Source: Pseudomonas alloputida
GTDB taxonomy: Bacteria > Pseudomonadota > Gammaproteobacteria > Pseudomonadales > Pseudomonadaceae
Assembly (NCBI RefSeq): GCF_021283545.2
Contig: NZ_CP128540.1
Span: forward strand, 1,523,501-1,587,500
Reading direction: 5' to 3'
Length of the DNA stretch: 64,000 bases
The notes beneath the pieces are model-generated. The model had not been told where the DNA came from, did no database searches, and saw only the letters and a list, made by a program, of their open reading frames with translations. The position numbers and the translations under genes are program-made. Positions 22,713 through 31,966 of the stretch are shown in pieces (the stretch's first letter is position 1; each line of letters starts with the position of its first letter).

Positions 22713-23999
22713 ATGAACCCCACCGGCGTGCAGCAGCAGGTCAGTACCCTCCCTTCGTCCGGGCCTTTCGCCTGGTACCGCGACATCGACAAACAGCAAC
22801 GACGTACCTTCTGGAGCTGCAAGATTGGCTATGGCCTGGACGGCATGGACACGCAGATGCTCAGTTTCGTCATCCCTACGCTGATCATGCTGTGGGGTAT
22901 CACCACCACCGAAGCCGGGTTGATCCACACCAGCACGCTGATCGCCTCGGCTGTAGGAGGCTGGGTGGCCGGTATCCTCTCCGACCGCATCGGCCGGGTG
23001 CGTACCCTGCAACTGACGGTGTTGTGGTTCGCCTTCTTCACCTTCCTGTGCGGCTTCGCTCAGAACTACGAGCAATTGCTGATTGCCCGAACCCTGATGG
23101 GCTTTGGCTTCGGTGGCGAGTGGACCGCCGGCGCGGTGTTGATAGGCGAAGTGATCCGCGCCCAGGACCGCGGCAAGGCGGTGGGCATGGTGCAGTCCGG
23201 CTGGGCAATTGGCTGGGGCCTCACGGCCATCCTTTATGCGCTGCTGTTCTCCTGGCTGCCGGCAGAGCAGGCCTGGCGTGCGTTGTTCCTGCTGGGGCTG
23301 GTACCGGCAATCTTCGTGATCTTCGTTCGCCGCCTGGTCAAGGACCCTGAGGTCTATCGCAAGGCCAAGGCAGTGGAAAACGCCGAGGCACCTTCGCGCT
23401 TCTACGAAATCTTCGCCCCGGGCATGCTCTGGACCACTGTGCGGGCATCCCTGCTGACCACCGGGGCGCTCGGCGGCTACTACGCCATCACCTCGTGGCT
23501 GCCAACCTTCCTGAAGAACGAACGCGGCCTGAGCGTGCTGGGCACGGGTGGCTATCTGGCCATGGTGATCGTCGGCTCATACATGGGCTATGTGGTCAGC
23601 GCTTATCTATCCGACCTGCTGGGGCGCAAGAAGAACTTCATCCTGTTCGCCGTGGGCTCTTTCGTCATTGTGCTGTTGTACACGCAGATGCCGGTCAGCG
23701 ATGGCGTGATGCTGTGGCTGGGCCTCCCGTTGGGCTTCTTCGCCTCGGGTATCTTCAGCGGCATGGGGGCGTTTCTGACCGAACTGTTCCCCACGCGCAT
23801 TCGGGGTTCGGGGCAGGGCTTCTGTTACAACATCGGCAAGGTCATTGCCGCGCTGTTTCCGTTGATGATCGGCATGCTCGGCCAGAATGTTCCGCTGGGC
23901 CTGGGTATCGGCGTGTTTTCTGCGGTGTCCTACGGCATTGTGATCGTGGCGGCCTTGAGCTTGCCTGAAACCCGCGGCAAACAGCTGCAGGCGCGGTAA
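22713..23999 (+). CDS. MFS transporter (sugar-acid/aromatic-acid:H+ symporter type)
   Basis: The 428-residue protein has about 12 membrane segments. MFS signature motifs are GWVAGILSDRIGRVRTLQ (between TM2 and TM3) and a repeat in the second half, SAYLSDLLGRKKN. The conserved YGLDGMDTQMLSFVIPTL in TM1 is typical of AAHS/sialate-type importers of small organic acids. The ATG at 22713 has GAGG upstream; earlier in-frame ATGs lack one. It is followed after 36 bp by pxpA, so the likely cargo is 5-oxoproline or a compound that yields it. Confidence 0.88.
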   Translation: MNPTGVQQQVSTLPSSGPFAWYRDIDKQQRRTFWSCKIGYGLDGMDTQMLSFVIPTLIMLWGITTTEAGLIHTSTLIASAVGGWVAGILSDRIGRVRTLQLTVLWFAFFTFLCGFAQNYEQLLIARTLMGFGFGGEWTAGAVLIGEVIRAQDRGKAVGMVQSGWAIGWGLTAILYALLFSWLPAEQAWRALFLLGLVPAIFVIFVRRLVKDPEVYRKAKAVENAEAPSRFYEIFAPGMLWTTVRASLLTTGALGGYYAITSWLPTFLKNERGLSVLGTGGYLAMVIVGSYMGYVVSAYLSDLLGRKKNFILFAVGSFVIVLLYTQMPVSDGVMLWLGLPLGFFASGIFSGMGAFLTELFPTRIRGSGQGFCYNIGKVIAALFPLMIGMLGQNVPLGLGIGVFSAVSYGIVIVAALSLPETRGKQLQAR

Positions 24000-24035
24000 G
24001 GTAGGCATATGCACAACGACAAGGGAGACCGCGTG

Positions 24036-24785
24036 GTGGAACGCCTGCTACTCAATTGCGACATGGGCGAGAGTTTCGGCAGCTGGCGCATGGGCCTGGA
24101 TGCCGAGGTCATGCCTTACATCGATTGCGCCAACATCGCCTGCGGCTACCACGCCGGCGACCCCGGTATCATGCGCCGCACGGTGACGTTGGCGCTTGAG
24201 CACGGGGTGACTATCGGCGCTCATCCGGCCTACCCGGACCTGGTCGGCTTCGGCCGCCGCTCCATGGCCTGCAGCCCGGAAGAAATCCGTGACCTGCTGC
24301 ATTATCAGATCGGTGCGCTGGATGGCATCTGCAAAGTGCTGGGTGGTCGCGTGGCCTATGTGAAGCCCCATGGTGCGCTGTACAACGACATGATGGCCGA
24401 CCCGCTCAAGCTGCGTACCGTGCTGGAGGCCGTCGCGGCCTATGACAGCAACCTGCCGTTGATGCTGATGGCCACCGCCGACAACCGTGCCGCCCAGGCA
24501 CTGGGCGATGAAATCGGCGTGCCGCTGTGGTTCGAGGCGTTCGCAGACCGCGCATACACTGCCAGCGGCCATCTGCTGTCGCGGCGCCTGCCGGGCGCGG
24601 TGCATCACGACCCGGCGCGGGTGGTGGAGCAGGCGGTGCGTCTGGCCCGAGGCGAAACGCTGTTGGCTGACGATGGCAGCGCCTTGCAGCTTGCCGCCCG
24701 CACCCTCTGCGTGCATGGCGACAACGACAGTTCGGTGGCGGCGGTGCGGCAGATTCGCCAGGCCCTCGATGGGCTGGAGGTGTGA
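24036..24785 (+). CDS. pxpA: 5-oxoprolinase subunit PxpA (LamB/YcsF family)
   Basis: PxpA with PxpB and PxpC forms the ATP-dependent 5-oxoprolinase that opens 5-oxoproline to glutamate. The LamB/YcsF signature is clear: [14 protein letters not shown], then [45 protein letters not shown] and LCVHGDN. I chose GTG at 24036 (249 residues), since AAGGGAG at 24021-24027 lies 8 bp before it; GTG at 24033 is one codon earlier, and an ATG at 24009 is in frame but lies before this ribosome site. The stop overlaps the pxpB start (TGATG). Confidence 0.93.
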   Translation: MERLLLNCDMGESFGSWRMGLDAEVMPYIDCANIACGYHAGDPGIMRRTVTLALEHGVTIGAHPAYPDLVGFGRRSMACSPEEIRDLLHYQIGALDGICKVLGGRVAYVKPHGALYNDMMADPLKLRTVLEAVAAYDSNLPLMLMATADNRAAQALGDEIGVPLWFEAFADRAYTASGHLLSRRLPGAVHHDPARVVEQAVRLARGETLLADDGSALQLAARTLCVHGDNDSSVAAVRQIRQALDGLEV

Positions 24786-25471
24786 TGAAGCCGCGAATCG
24801 AAGTGGTCGCCATCGACAGCCTGATGGTACGCCTGTTCGACCGTATCGATGAGGTCAACATGCCATGGATGCTCGCCGCCAGCCGGCGCTTGAGCGCGGC
24901 GTTCGGCGAGCATTTGCTGGACCTGGTGCCGTCTTATACTACGCTGATGGTGCAGTCTGCCCTGGCGCCAGGCGAGGCCAGGGCGCGAATCGCTCAGGCG
25001 CTGGACGGCTTGCAGCCTGACACAGGCAGTGGCGGCCGCCGACACGAGATCCCGGTGTGGTACGACGCCAGTGTCGGCCCCGAGCTGCCTGTGCTGGCAG
25101 CCCGCAGCGGCTTGAGTGAAGCGGAGATTGTTCGCTTGCACGGTGAACGCGATTACCCGGTGTTTGCCCTGGGCTTCGCACCGGGTTTCGGCTTCATGGG
25201 CCTGGTCGACGAGCGCCTGGCCAGCCCTCGTCTGAGTACCCCACGCAAGCGCGTGGCGGCGGGCAGCGTGGGTATTGCCGAGCGCCAGACGGCGGCCTAC
25301 CCGGCAGTATCGCCGGGTGGCTGGAACCTGATCGGGCGCACCCCGGTGCGGTTGTTCGACCGTGAGCGTGAGGGTTACAGCCTCTTGCAACCCGGTGACC
25401 GGGTGCGCTTCGTGCCGGTTTCGCGCAGCGAATTCCTGGCCATGGGTGGTGATGTGGAGGCGCAGGGATGA
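24785..25471 (+). CDS. pxpB: 5-oxoprolinase subunit PxpB (KipI-like)
   Basis: The 228-residue protein has the allophanate-hydrolase subunit 1 (KipI/PxpB) fold. Typical blocks are IPVWYDASVGPELPVLAARSGLSEAEIVRLH, YPVFALGFAPGFGFMGLVDERLASPRL and PRKRVAAGSVGIAERQTAAYPAVSPGGWNLIGRTPVRLFD. It partners PxpC in the ATP-dependent part of the reaction. The ATG overlaps the pxpA stop and its own stop overlaps the pxpC start, indicating tight co-translation. In Bacillus the equivalent pair also controls a kinase; there is no sign of that here. Confidence 0.93.
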   Translation: MKPRIEVVAIDSLMVRLFDRIDEVNMPWMLAASRRLSAAFGEHLLDLVPSYTTLMVQSALAPGEARARIAQALDGLQPDTGSGGRRHEIPVWYDASVGPELPVLAARSGLSEAEIVRLHGERDYPVFALGFAPGFGFMGLVDERLASPRLSTPRKRVAAGSVGIAERQTAAYPAVSPGGWNLIGRTPVRLFDREREGYSLLQPGDRVRFVPVSRSEFLAMGGDVEAQG

Positions 25472-26385
25472 AGCAGTTGATGATCGAGGCCAGTACGCCG
25501 TTGTGCCAGTTACAGGATGCCGGGCGCTTTGGCGTGCGCCACCTTGGCGTGACCCAGGGCGGGGCGCTGGACTGGGTGGCGATGCACTGGGCCAACTGGC
25601 TGCTGGGCAACCCGTTGGGGGCGCCGGTGGTCGAGGTGGCGCTGGGTGGTTTTTGCGTGGTGGCCGAACAGGATTGCGTGCTGGCCCTGGCCGGTGCCGA
25701 CCTGGATGCGTGTGTCGATGATCAGCCCTTGGCGCCATGGCGCAGCTTTGCCCTGGCCAAGGGGCAGCGCTTGACCCTGAAGCAGCCCAAAGTGGGTGTG
25801 CGGGCGTATCTGGCGGCACCGGGTGGGTTTCTGGGCGAGGATGTGCTGGGCAGTTGTGCCACTGTGGTACGTGAAGCACTGGGTGGCATCGATGGCCAGG
25901 GTGCTGCGCTGGCTAAACACCAGGCATTGGCTTTTACCGGTAGCAATGCCCCCCTGCGCGAAGTGCCGCAAGCGTTGTGCCCGCAGTTCGCCCAAAAGCC
26001 GGTGCTGGACCTGGTGATGGGCGCGCAGATCGGTGAATTCAGCGGTACCAGCTTGTTCGAGGCATTCAACCGGGAGTGGACGCTGGATAGCCGGGCCGAC
26101 CGCATGGGCATCCGGTTGTTGGGGCCGCAGCTGGTGTACCAAGGGGCGCCGATGATCTCCGAAGGGATCCCGCTGGGGGCGGTACAGGTGCCGCCAGACG
26201 GGCAGCCGATCGTGTTGCTCAATGACCGGCAAACCATTGGTGGGTACCCGCGGCTGGGCGCGCTGACGCCGCTGGCGCTGGCGCAACTGGCGCAGTGCAT
26301 GCCGGGGACGGTGGTGCGGTTCAGGGCGGTGGTGCAGGACGAGGCCTGGCGAGAGCAGCAGCTTTACCTGGGGCGTTGGTCGTAA
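25468..26385 (+). CDS. pxpC: 5-oxoprolinase subunit PxpC (KipA-like)
   Basis: The 305-residue protein is the allophanate-hydrolase subunit 2 / KipA type: CQLQDAGRFGVRHLGVTQGGALDW at the start, NPLGAPVVEVALGG, AYLAAPGGFLGEDVLGS, SRADRMGIRLLGP and the C-terminal SEGIPLGAVQVPPDGQPIVLLNDRQTIGGYP. It completes the PxpABC complex. Last gene of the operon; a REP hairpin follows 7 bp after its stop. Confidence 0.93.
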   Translation: MKQLMIEASTPLCQLQDAGRFGVRHLGVTQGGALDWVAMHWANWLLGNPLGAPVVEVALGGFCVVAEQDCVLALAGADLDACVDDQPLAPWRSFALAKGQRLTLKQPKVGVRAYLAAPGGFLGEDVLGSCATVVREALGGIDGQGAALAKHQALAFTGSNAPLREVPQALCPQFAQKPVLDLVMGAQIGEFSGTSLFEAFNREWTLDSRADRMGIRLLGPQLVYQGAPMISEGIPLGAVQVPPDGQPIVLLNDRQTIGGYPRLGALTPLALAQLAQCMPGTVVRFRAVVQDEAWREQQLYLGRWS

Positions 26386-26392
26386 GACTGCT

Positions 26393-26424
26393 GGCCCTTT
26401 CGCGGGCGAGCCCGCGAAAGGGCC
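26393..26424. repeat. REP palindrome hairpin after pxpC
   Basis: Arms GGCCCTTTCGCGGGC and GCCCGCGAAAGGGCC (15 bp each) are separated by 2 bp, almost the same as the palindrome at 21618-21649. The pair brackets the LysR-MFS-pxpABC block. Convergent position suggests a bidirectional transcript end. Confidence 0.85.
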
Positions 26425-26437
26425 GGTACAGGCAACC

Positions 26438-27616
26438 TCACTTGGACAGGTAGCGCATCCCGTCCTCCAACCCTTGCAGGGTCAGCGGATACATCTTGTC
26501 CTCGATCAGGTCGCGCACCAGATGGGTCGAGGCGGTGTACTCCCAGGCCTGCTTGGGGTACGGGTTGATCCAGATGACCTTCCTGAATTTTTCCATGAAA
26601 CGCTGGATCCACACATACCCGGCTTCTTCGTTCCAGTGCTCCACGCTGCCACCGGGCTGGGTGATCTCGTAGGGCGCCATGGCCGCGTCACCGACGAACA
26701 CCACCTTGTAGTCATCGCCGTACTTGTGCAGCAGGTCGAAGGTGGAAAAACGTTCGGACGTGCGGCGCAGGTTGTTCTTCCACACCGACTCATAAACGCA
26801 ATTGTGGAAGTAGTAATACTCCAGGTGCTTGAACTCGGTCTTGCAGGCCGAGAACAGCTCTTCGCAGACTTTGACGTGGGCGTCCATCGAACCGCCAATG
26901 TCGAACAGCAACAGCAGCTTCACGGTGTTGCGCCGCTCGGGGCGCATCTGGATGTTCAACAACCCGGCATCACGCGCGGTGTGGTCGATGGTGCCATCGA
27001 TGTCGAGCTCTTCGGCGGCGCCTTCGCGGGCGAACTTGCGTAGCCGGCGCAGGGCCAGCTTGATGTTGCGGGTGCCAAGCTCGACCTGGTCGTCGAGGTT
27101 CTTGTACTCGCGTTGGTCCCAGACTTTTACTGCCTTGCCCTGACGCTTGCCGGCTTCACCGACGCGGATGCCCTCGGGGTTGAAACCACCCGAGCCGAAT
27201 GGGCTGGTGCCGCCGGTGCCAATCCACTTGTTGCCGCCAGCGTGGCGTTCCTTTTGCTCTTCGAGGCGCTGCTTGAATGCCTCGATAAGCTTGTCCAGGC
27301 CGCCCAGCGACTGGATCTGCGCGCGTTCTTCATCGGTCAGCGAGCGCTCGAATTCCTTGCGCAGCCAGTCTTCGGGGATTAGCGCCTCGATATGCCGGTC
27401 GAGGTTTTCCAGGCCCTTGAAATAGGCTGCGAAGGCACGGTCGAACTTGTCGAAGTGGCGTTCATCCTTCACCAGGATGGCGCGGGCGAGGTAGTAGAAC
27501 TCGTCCATGTCGGCGAACACCACGCGCTTTTGCAAGGCCTGGTGCAGGTCGAGCAGTTCACGCACCGAAACCGGCACCTTGGCCGCACGCATCTCATTGA
27601 ACAGATTGAGCAGCAT
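26438..27616 (-). CDS. VWA domain (CoxE-like) protein
   Basis: The 392-residue protein has an N-terminal helical region, a basic and glycine-rich linker (GGNKWIGTGGTSPFGSGGFNPEG, about 127-149) and a C-terminal von Willebrand A domain with a MIDAS motif FDIGGSMDAH (D239, G241, S243). It lacks a signal peptide. It starts 13 bp after the stop of the MoxR-type ATPase gene at 27630; MoxR/CoxE pairs work together as a chaperone machine that inserts cofactors or remodels target complexes. No obvious client is encoded nearby. Confidence 0.88.
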   Translation of the reverse strand: MLLNLFNEMRAAKVPVSVRELLDLHQALQKRVVFADMDEFYYLARAILVKDERHFDKFDRAFAAYFKGLENLDRHIEALIPEDWLRKEFERSLTDEERAQIQSLGGLDKLIEAFKQRLEEQKERHAGGNKWIGTGGTSPFGSGGFNPEGIRVGEAGKRQGKAVKVWDQREYKNLDDQVELGTRNIKLALRRLRKFAREGAAEELDIDGTIDHTARDAGLLNIQMRPERRNTVKLLLLFDIGGSMDAHVKVCEELFSACKTEFKHLEYYYFHNCVYESVWKNNLRRTSERFSTFDLLHKYGDDYKVVFVGDAAMAPYEITQPGGSVEHWNEEAGYVWIQRFMEKFRKVIWINPYPKQAWEYTASTHLVRDLIEDKMYPLTLQGLEDGMRYLSK

Positions 27617-27629
27617 GGCCCTGCTCCTG

Positions 27630-28475
27630 TCAGCGGTTGCCGCGCCGGCTCATGAAGGCCAGGCGCTCGAGCAGTTGTACATCCTGCTCGTTTTTTACCA
27701 GCGCACCGGCCAGCGGCGGGATGGCCTTGGTCGGGTCGCGTTCGCGCAGCACCGCTTCACCGATGTTGTCGGCCATCAGCAGCTTGAGCCAGTCGACCAG
27801 CTCGGAGGTGGACGGCTTTTTCTTCAGGCCCGGCACCTTGCGCACGTCGAAGAACACATCCAGCGCCTCGCTGACCAGCGACTGGCTGATGTTCGGGTAG
27901 TGCACGTCGACAATCTGCTGCAGGGTAGTGCGGTCGGGGAAGGCGATGTAGTGGAAGAAGCAGCGGCGCAGGAAAGCGTCCGGCAGCTCTTTTTCGTTGT
28001 TCGAGGTAATGATGATGATCGGACGCTGTTTGGCCTTGATGGTCTCGTCGATTTCGTAGACGTAGAACTCCATCTTGTCGAGTTCTTGCAGCAGGTCGTT
28101 GGGGAATTCGATATCGGCCTTGTCGATTTCGTCGATCAGCAGGATGACCCGCTCGTCGGCCTCGAAGGCCTCCCAGAGCTTGCCCTTTTTCAGGTAGTTG
28201 CGCACATCGTGCACCTTGTCCACGCCCAGCTGCGAGTCGCGCAGGCGGCTGACCGCGTCGTACTCGTACAGCCCCTGGTGGGCCTTGGTGGTGGATTTGA
28301 TGTGCCAGGTGATCAGGCGCGCCCCGAACGAAGCCGCCAACTGCTCGGCGAGCATGGTTTTGCCGGTGCCCGGTTCGCCCTTGACCAACAGCGGGCGTTC
28401 GAGGGTAATGGCCGCGTTTACCGCCAGTTTCAGGTCATCTGTGGCGACGTAGTCGCGGGTGCCTTCGAACTTCAT
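27630..28475 (-). CDS. MoxR-family AAA+ ATPase
   Basis: The 281-residue protein has Walker A GEPGTGKT (33-40), Walker B VILLIDEIDKADIEF (about 106-120), sensor 1 PIIIITSNNEKELPDAFLRRCFFHYI with the arginine finger, and the C-terminal lid. It belongs to the MoxR type, which pairs with VWA proteins (see the gene downstream at 26438). It forms hexamers and uses ATP to remodel a partner. It is the first gene of a two-gene operon, preceded by a REP pair. Confidence 0.92.
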   Translation of the reverse strand: MKFEGTRDYVATDDLKLAVNAAITLERPLLVKGEPGTGKTMLAEQLAASFGARLITWHIKSTTKAHQGLYEYDAVSRLRDSQLGVDKVHDVRNYLKKGKLWEAFEADERVILLIDEIDKADIEFPNDLLQELDKMEFYVYEIDETIKAKQRPIIIITSNNEKELPDAFLRRCFFHYIAFPDRTTLQQIVDVHYPNISQSLVSEALDVFFDVRKVPGLKKKPSTSELVDWLKLLMADNIGEAVLRERDPTKAIPPLAGALVKNEQDVQLLERLAFMSRRGNR

Positions 28476-28504
28476 GGGGGTTTGTCCTCTGTTTAGGGCT
28501 TTGC

Positions 28505-28572
28505 GGGCCTCTTCGCGGGTAAACCCGCGCCTAATAAGGTTGTAGGGGCGGGTTTACCCGCGAAGAGGCCCG
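28505..28572. repeat. Inverted REP pair
   Basis: GGGCCTCTTCGCGGGTAAAC (from 28505) and the inverse GGGTTTACCCGCGAAGAGGC (to about 28571) lie about 15 bp apart at their inner ends, upstream of the MoxR-type gene. A terminator for the downstream DUF748 side is possible but no U-tract is present. Confidence 0.9.
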
Positions 28573-28676
28573 AACAGGCAGCACATGATCTGGATTTGTT
28601 TCCGACTATAACGCGGGGCCTGGCGGCTGCAAACGCAGACCGGGTATTCAGTCCCTGAATGCCCCGTCACGCTGTC

Positions 28677-29750
28677 TCAGTCAGACTTCGGCGCTGGTTG
28701 CTCATAGCGCGCATTGAATGCCTGGACAAACCCATTGCGCAGGATCTGCAAGAACGCTTCGAAGGCACTGATATCCTGTTGGCGCACACTGCCGCTGAGT
28801 TCCACCCGGGTGGCGAACTGGTTTTTCGGCTGGTTCTTCAGCACCGTCTCCGTCGCACCCACCAGGGCCTCCCACACCGAGCGGAAGAAGCCCTTGTCCT
28901 TTTCCTCGACGTCCTGTTGCCAGTCGAACACGTCGACATCGCGCAGCAGCGGTTTTATATAGCCGTTCAGCCGGCCGTTTTCTGCCTGGGCCTCGATGAC
29001 CACGTCACCGTGCCCGGCATTGAAGTCGAATTTGCCGTAGGCGCTGGCAAAGTCATTCAGTTTGCGCAGCTCGATGCCGGTGGCGCGAAGCCTGAATTCG
29101 AAGTCGTCGAAATCACTGAAAGGGTCGAAGGTGGCACGGCTTTCTACCTTCGCATCCCCCGCGATGAGCGCCGTCCCTTCGAAACTTGCATCGCGACGGC
29201 CTTGCTGGTCGCGCACGTTGGTCAAGTTGCGGATGCTGGCGTTCAACCGGGTGGCCTTGAGGTCGACCGGTGGCTTGGAATTGAAGTTGCGGAACGTCAG
29301 CACGCCATTGTCGATACGCACTTCGTTGAGGGTGATGGGCAGGAGTTTTTCCAGCTGCTGGCGCCAGTCAGTACCTTGGCCGGTCTGCGACGCCTGTTTG
29401 CTACCACCGTCGACAAAGTTCAGCTCGGGGTGCACGAAGGTCACCTCCGCCACCACTGCCTTGTCGTACCACAACGAATGCCAGCTCACCGAGAGGTCGA
29501 TCAGTGGGGCGTCGAGAAACGGTACGGGCACCTTGCCGGTGGTCTTGACGATTTTCAGCCCGTTTATCTGATAGGCACCGCGCCACCAGGCCAGGTCCAC
29601 ATCGGCTACCTGGCCGCGGTAGTCACCCATGTCGGCCAGCTTGTCGTTGAGGTAGTCGCGCACCAGGTAGGGCAGGGCCAGGTGCAGCGCCACCAGCAGC
29701 ACGATCAGGCTGGCCAGGCCGACCAGCGGCCAGCGATAGCGGGCTTTCAT
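28677..29750 (-). CDS. DUF748 (AsmA-like) envelope protein
   Basis: The 357-residue protein has one N-terminal membrane anchor (RWPLVGLASLIVLLVALHLALPYLV, about 5-29) and a periplasmic beta-rich region with the DUF748/AsmA-like pattern: YLNDKLADMGDYRGQVADVDLAWWRGAYQINGLKI and SFEGTALIAGDAKVESRATFDPFSDFDDFEFRLRATGIELRKLNDFASAYGKFD. Such proteins are thought to shape or span the envelope in lipid transport. A longer frame runs upstream to 30623, but this overlaps cysK antisense and is not a gene. It is divergent from cysK. Confidence 0.85.
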   Translation of the reverse strand: MKARYRWPLVGLASLIVLLVALHLALPYLVRDYLNDKLADMGDYRGQVADVDLAWWRGAYQINGLKIVKTTGKVPVPFLDAPLIDLSVSWHSLWYDKAVVAEVTFVHPELNFVDGGSKQASQTGQGTDWRQQLEKLLPITLNEVRIDNGVLTFRNFNSKPPVDLKATRLNASIRNLTNVRDQQGRRDASFEGTALIAGDAKVESRATFDPFSDFDDFEFRLRATGIELRKLNDFASAYGKFDFNAGHGDVVIEAQAENGRLNGYIKPLLRDVDVFDWQQDVEEKDKGFFRSVWEALVGATETVLKNQPKNQFATRVELSGSVRQQDISAFEAFLQILRNGFVQAFNARYEQPAPKSD

Positions 29751-29882
29751 GAGGCTGTCTCCAAGGCGGGATGTGCGGTTGACCGCAACGTGCCGGGCTG
29801 AGTTCGAACAGGCTTTACGGGCCACCGCCGCAGGCTTACCCTTGAGGCATTTCCCTGCTTTTTCATGCCAAGGACCCCTGCC

Positions 29883-30857
29883 ATGAGCCGTATCTTCGCA
29901 GACAACGCCCACTCCATCGGTAACACGCCGCTGGTGCAGATCAACCGCATCGCTCCGCGCGGTGTGACCATCCTGGCCAAGATCGAAGGGCGCAACCCCG
30001 GGTACTCGGTCAAATGCCGCATTGGCGCGAACATGGTCTGGGACGCCGAGAGCAGCGGCAAGCTCAAACCGGGCATGACCATTGTCGAGCCCACCTCGGG
30101 CAACACCGGCATCGGCCTGGCCTTCGTCGCCGCCGCCCGCGGCTACAAGCTGATGCTGACCATGCCCGCTTCGATGAGCCTGGAGCGCCGCAAGGTGCTG
30201 AAGGCACTGGGCGCCGAACTGGTATTGACCGATCCGGCCAAGGGCATGAAGGGCGCGATCGAGAAGGCCAACGAAATCGTCGCCTCCGACCCGGAGCAGT
30301 ACTTCCTGCCGGGCCAGTTCGAAAACCCGGCCAACCCGGCCATTCACGAGAAAACCACCGGTCCTGAGATCTGGAACGACACGGACGGCGCCATCGACGT
30401 GCTGGTGGCAGGCGTGGGCACTGGCGGGACCATCACCGGCGTGTCGCGCTACATCAAACATACCCAGGGCAAGGCCATCCTGTCGGTGGCAGTGGAACCC
30501 GTGGCATCGCCACTGATCAGCCAGACCCTGGCCGGCGAAGAACTCAAGCCAAGCCCGCACAAAATCCAGGGCATCGGCGCCGGTTTCGTGCCGAAAAACC
30601 TCGACCTGTCGATTGTCGACCAAGTGGAGACGGTGACCGACGAAGAGTCCAAGGCCATGGCGATTCGCCTGATGCAGGAAGAGGGCATCCTTTGTGGTAT
30701 TTCCTGCGGTGCGGCAATGGCGGCAGCGGTGCGTCTGGCCGAAAAACCGGAAATGCAGGGTAAGACCATCGTCGTAATCCTGCCCGATTCGGGCGAGCGA
30801 TACTTGTCGAGCATGCTGTTCAGCGACATGTTCAGCGAGCAGGAAACCCAGCAGTAA
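29883..30857 (+). CDS. cysK: O-acetylserine (thiol)-lyase A (cysteine synthase)
   Basis: The 324-residue protein makes L-cysteine from O-acetylserine and sulfide. The PLP lysine is K44 in [14 protein letters not shown], the substrate loop TSGNTGIG is at about 74-81, phosphate-binding GTGGTITG follows, and the C-terminal [15 protein letters not shown] is conserved. Length and sequence match CysK rather than CysM. The start is ATG at 29883, six codons into a slightly longer frame. It stands alone and is divergent from the DUF748 gene. Confidence 0.96.
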   Translation: MSRIFADNAHSIGNTPLVQINRIAPRGVTILAKIEGRNPGYSVKCRIGANMVWDAESSGKLKPGMTIVEPTSGNTGIGLAFVAAARGYKLMLTMPASMSLERRKVLKALGAELVLTDPAKGMKGAIEKANEIVASDPEQYFLPGQFENPANPAIHEKTTGPEIWNDTDGAIDVLVAGVGTGGTITGVSRYIKHTQGKAILSVAVEPVASPLISQTLAGEELKPSPHKIQGIGAGFVPKNLDLSIVDQVETVTDEESKAMAIRLMQEEGILCGISCGAAMAAAVRLAEKPEMQGKTIVVILPDSGERYLSSMLFSDMFSEQETQQ

Positions 30858-30922
30858 TCGGCCTTGCCGCTGATCCGGCGCAACGATCGGCGGACTGGTT
30901 TATTGCAAAATCTTCATGAATG

Positions 30923-30959
30923 CGATCCCGCCCGGGTTGTTTTTACCGCGGCGGGATCG
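30923..30959. terminator. Probable terminator after cysK
   Basis: CGATCCCGCC (30923-30932) and GGCGGGATCG (30950-30959) form a perfect 10-bp stem with a loop containing TTGTTTTTA, followed by GTTTATGATG. It is 66 bp beyond the stop of cysK. The short U-run is weak. Confidence 0.5.
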
Positions 30960-31030
30960 GTTTATGATGGCAGGATGATTTTCTGGAGAGCAGGCAGCGC
31001 AGCCGTGACTCTTCCTCAAGGAGTGAAAGC

Positions 31031-31966
31031 ATGACCTTTTCCTTTGCAGCCAAGGCGGGTGTCTTGCTGGTGTTTTTCGGCAGCGTGCTGTTCGTGCACT
31101 TGCGCGGCAAGGCCCGCCTGCCGGTGTTGCGCCAGTTCGTCAACCATTCGGCGCTGTTCGCCCCCTACAACGCGTTGATGTACCTGTTCTCCGGCGTGCC
31201 GTCCAAGCCTTACCTGGATCGCCAGCGCTTCCCCGAGCTGGACGTGTTGAAGGACAACTGGCAGGAAATCCGCGAAGAGGCCATGCGTCTGTTCGACGAA
31301 GGCTATATCCGTGCCGCTGAGAAAGATAACGACGCCGGCTTCGGTTCGTTCTTCAAGAAGGGCTGGAAGCGCTTTTACCTGAAGTGGTACGACAAACCGC
31401 TGCCTTCGGCGCAAACCCTGTGCCCGCGCACTGTCGAACTGGTCAGCCGCATCCCCAATGTCAAGGGCGCAATGTTTGCCCTGCTGCCCGGCGGCAGCCA
31501 CCTGAACCCGCACCGCGACCCGTTCGCAGGTTCGCTGCGTTATCACCTGGGGCTGTCCACGCCCAACTCCGACGCATGCCGCATCTACGTGGACGGTGAG
31601 CAGTACGCCTGGCGTGATGGCGAAGACGTGATGTTCGACGAAACCTACGTGCACTGGGTCAAGAACGAAACCGACGTTACCCGCGTGATCCTGTTCTGCG
31701 ACATCGAGCGCCCGCTGAGTAGCCCGCTGATGACGCGCATCAACCGTAAGGTCAGTGCCTTCCTCGGCCGCGCCACCGCGCCGCAGAACACCGACGACGA
31801 GCGCGTGGGCGGGATCAACCAGGCGTACGCCTGGAGCAAGCGCTTCAGCAACAGGATCAGCAGCCATGTGAAGCAGTTCAAACGTGCCAACCCCAAGGCT
31901 TACCGCGTGCTGCGGCCGGTACTGGCGGTGGTGGTGGCGTATCTGTTGTATCGCTGGTTGTTCTGA
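31031..31966 (+). CDS. lpxO: LpxO-type lipid A hydroxylase (aspartyl/asparaginyl beta-hydroxylase family)
   Basis: The 311-residue protein is an Fe(II)/2-oxoglutarate dioxygenase with terminal membrane segments (KAGVLLVFFGSVLFVHL at 8-24; LAVVVAYLLYRWLF at the end). Iron ligands are in NPHRDPF (H161, D163) and H208 in ETYVHWVKN; the conserved arginine lies downstream in VTRVILFCDIERP. LpxO hydroxylates the secondary acyl chain of lipid A in the inner membrane. The match to Pseudomonas LpxO is by overall layout; this is also annotated as aspartyl beta-hydroxylase. A single gene with its own promoter. Confidence 0.85.
   Translation: MTFSFAAKAGVLLVFFGSVLFVHLRGKARLPVLRQFVNHSALFAPYNALMYLFSGVPSKPYLDRQRFPELDVLKDNWQEIREEAMRLFDEGYIRAAEKDNDAGFGSFFKKGWKRFYLKWYDKPLPSAQTLCPRTVELVSRIPNVKGAMFALLPGGSHLNPHRDPFAGSLRYHLGLSTPNSDACRIYVDGEQYAWRDGEDVMFDETYVHWVKNETDVTRVILFCDIERPLSSPLMTRINRKVSAFLGRATAPQNTDDERVGGINQAYAWSKRFSNRISSHVKQFKRANPKAYRVLRPVLAVVVAYLLYRWLF

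Noticed and set aside
28677..30623. A 648-codon minus-strand frame extending the DUF748 gene upstream
   Set aside because: The upstream 290 codons are antisense to cysK and have no recognisable N-terminus; the membrane anchor and ATG at 29750 define the real gene.
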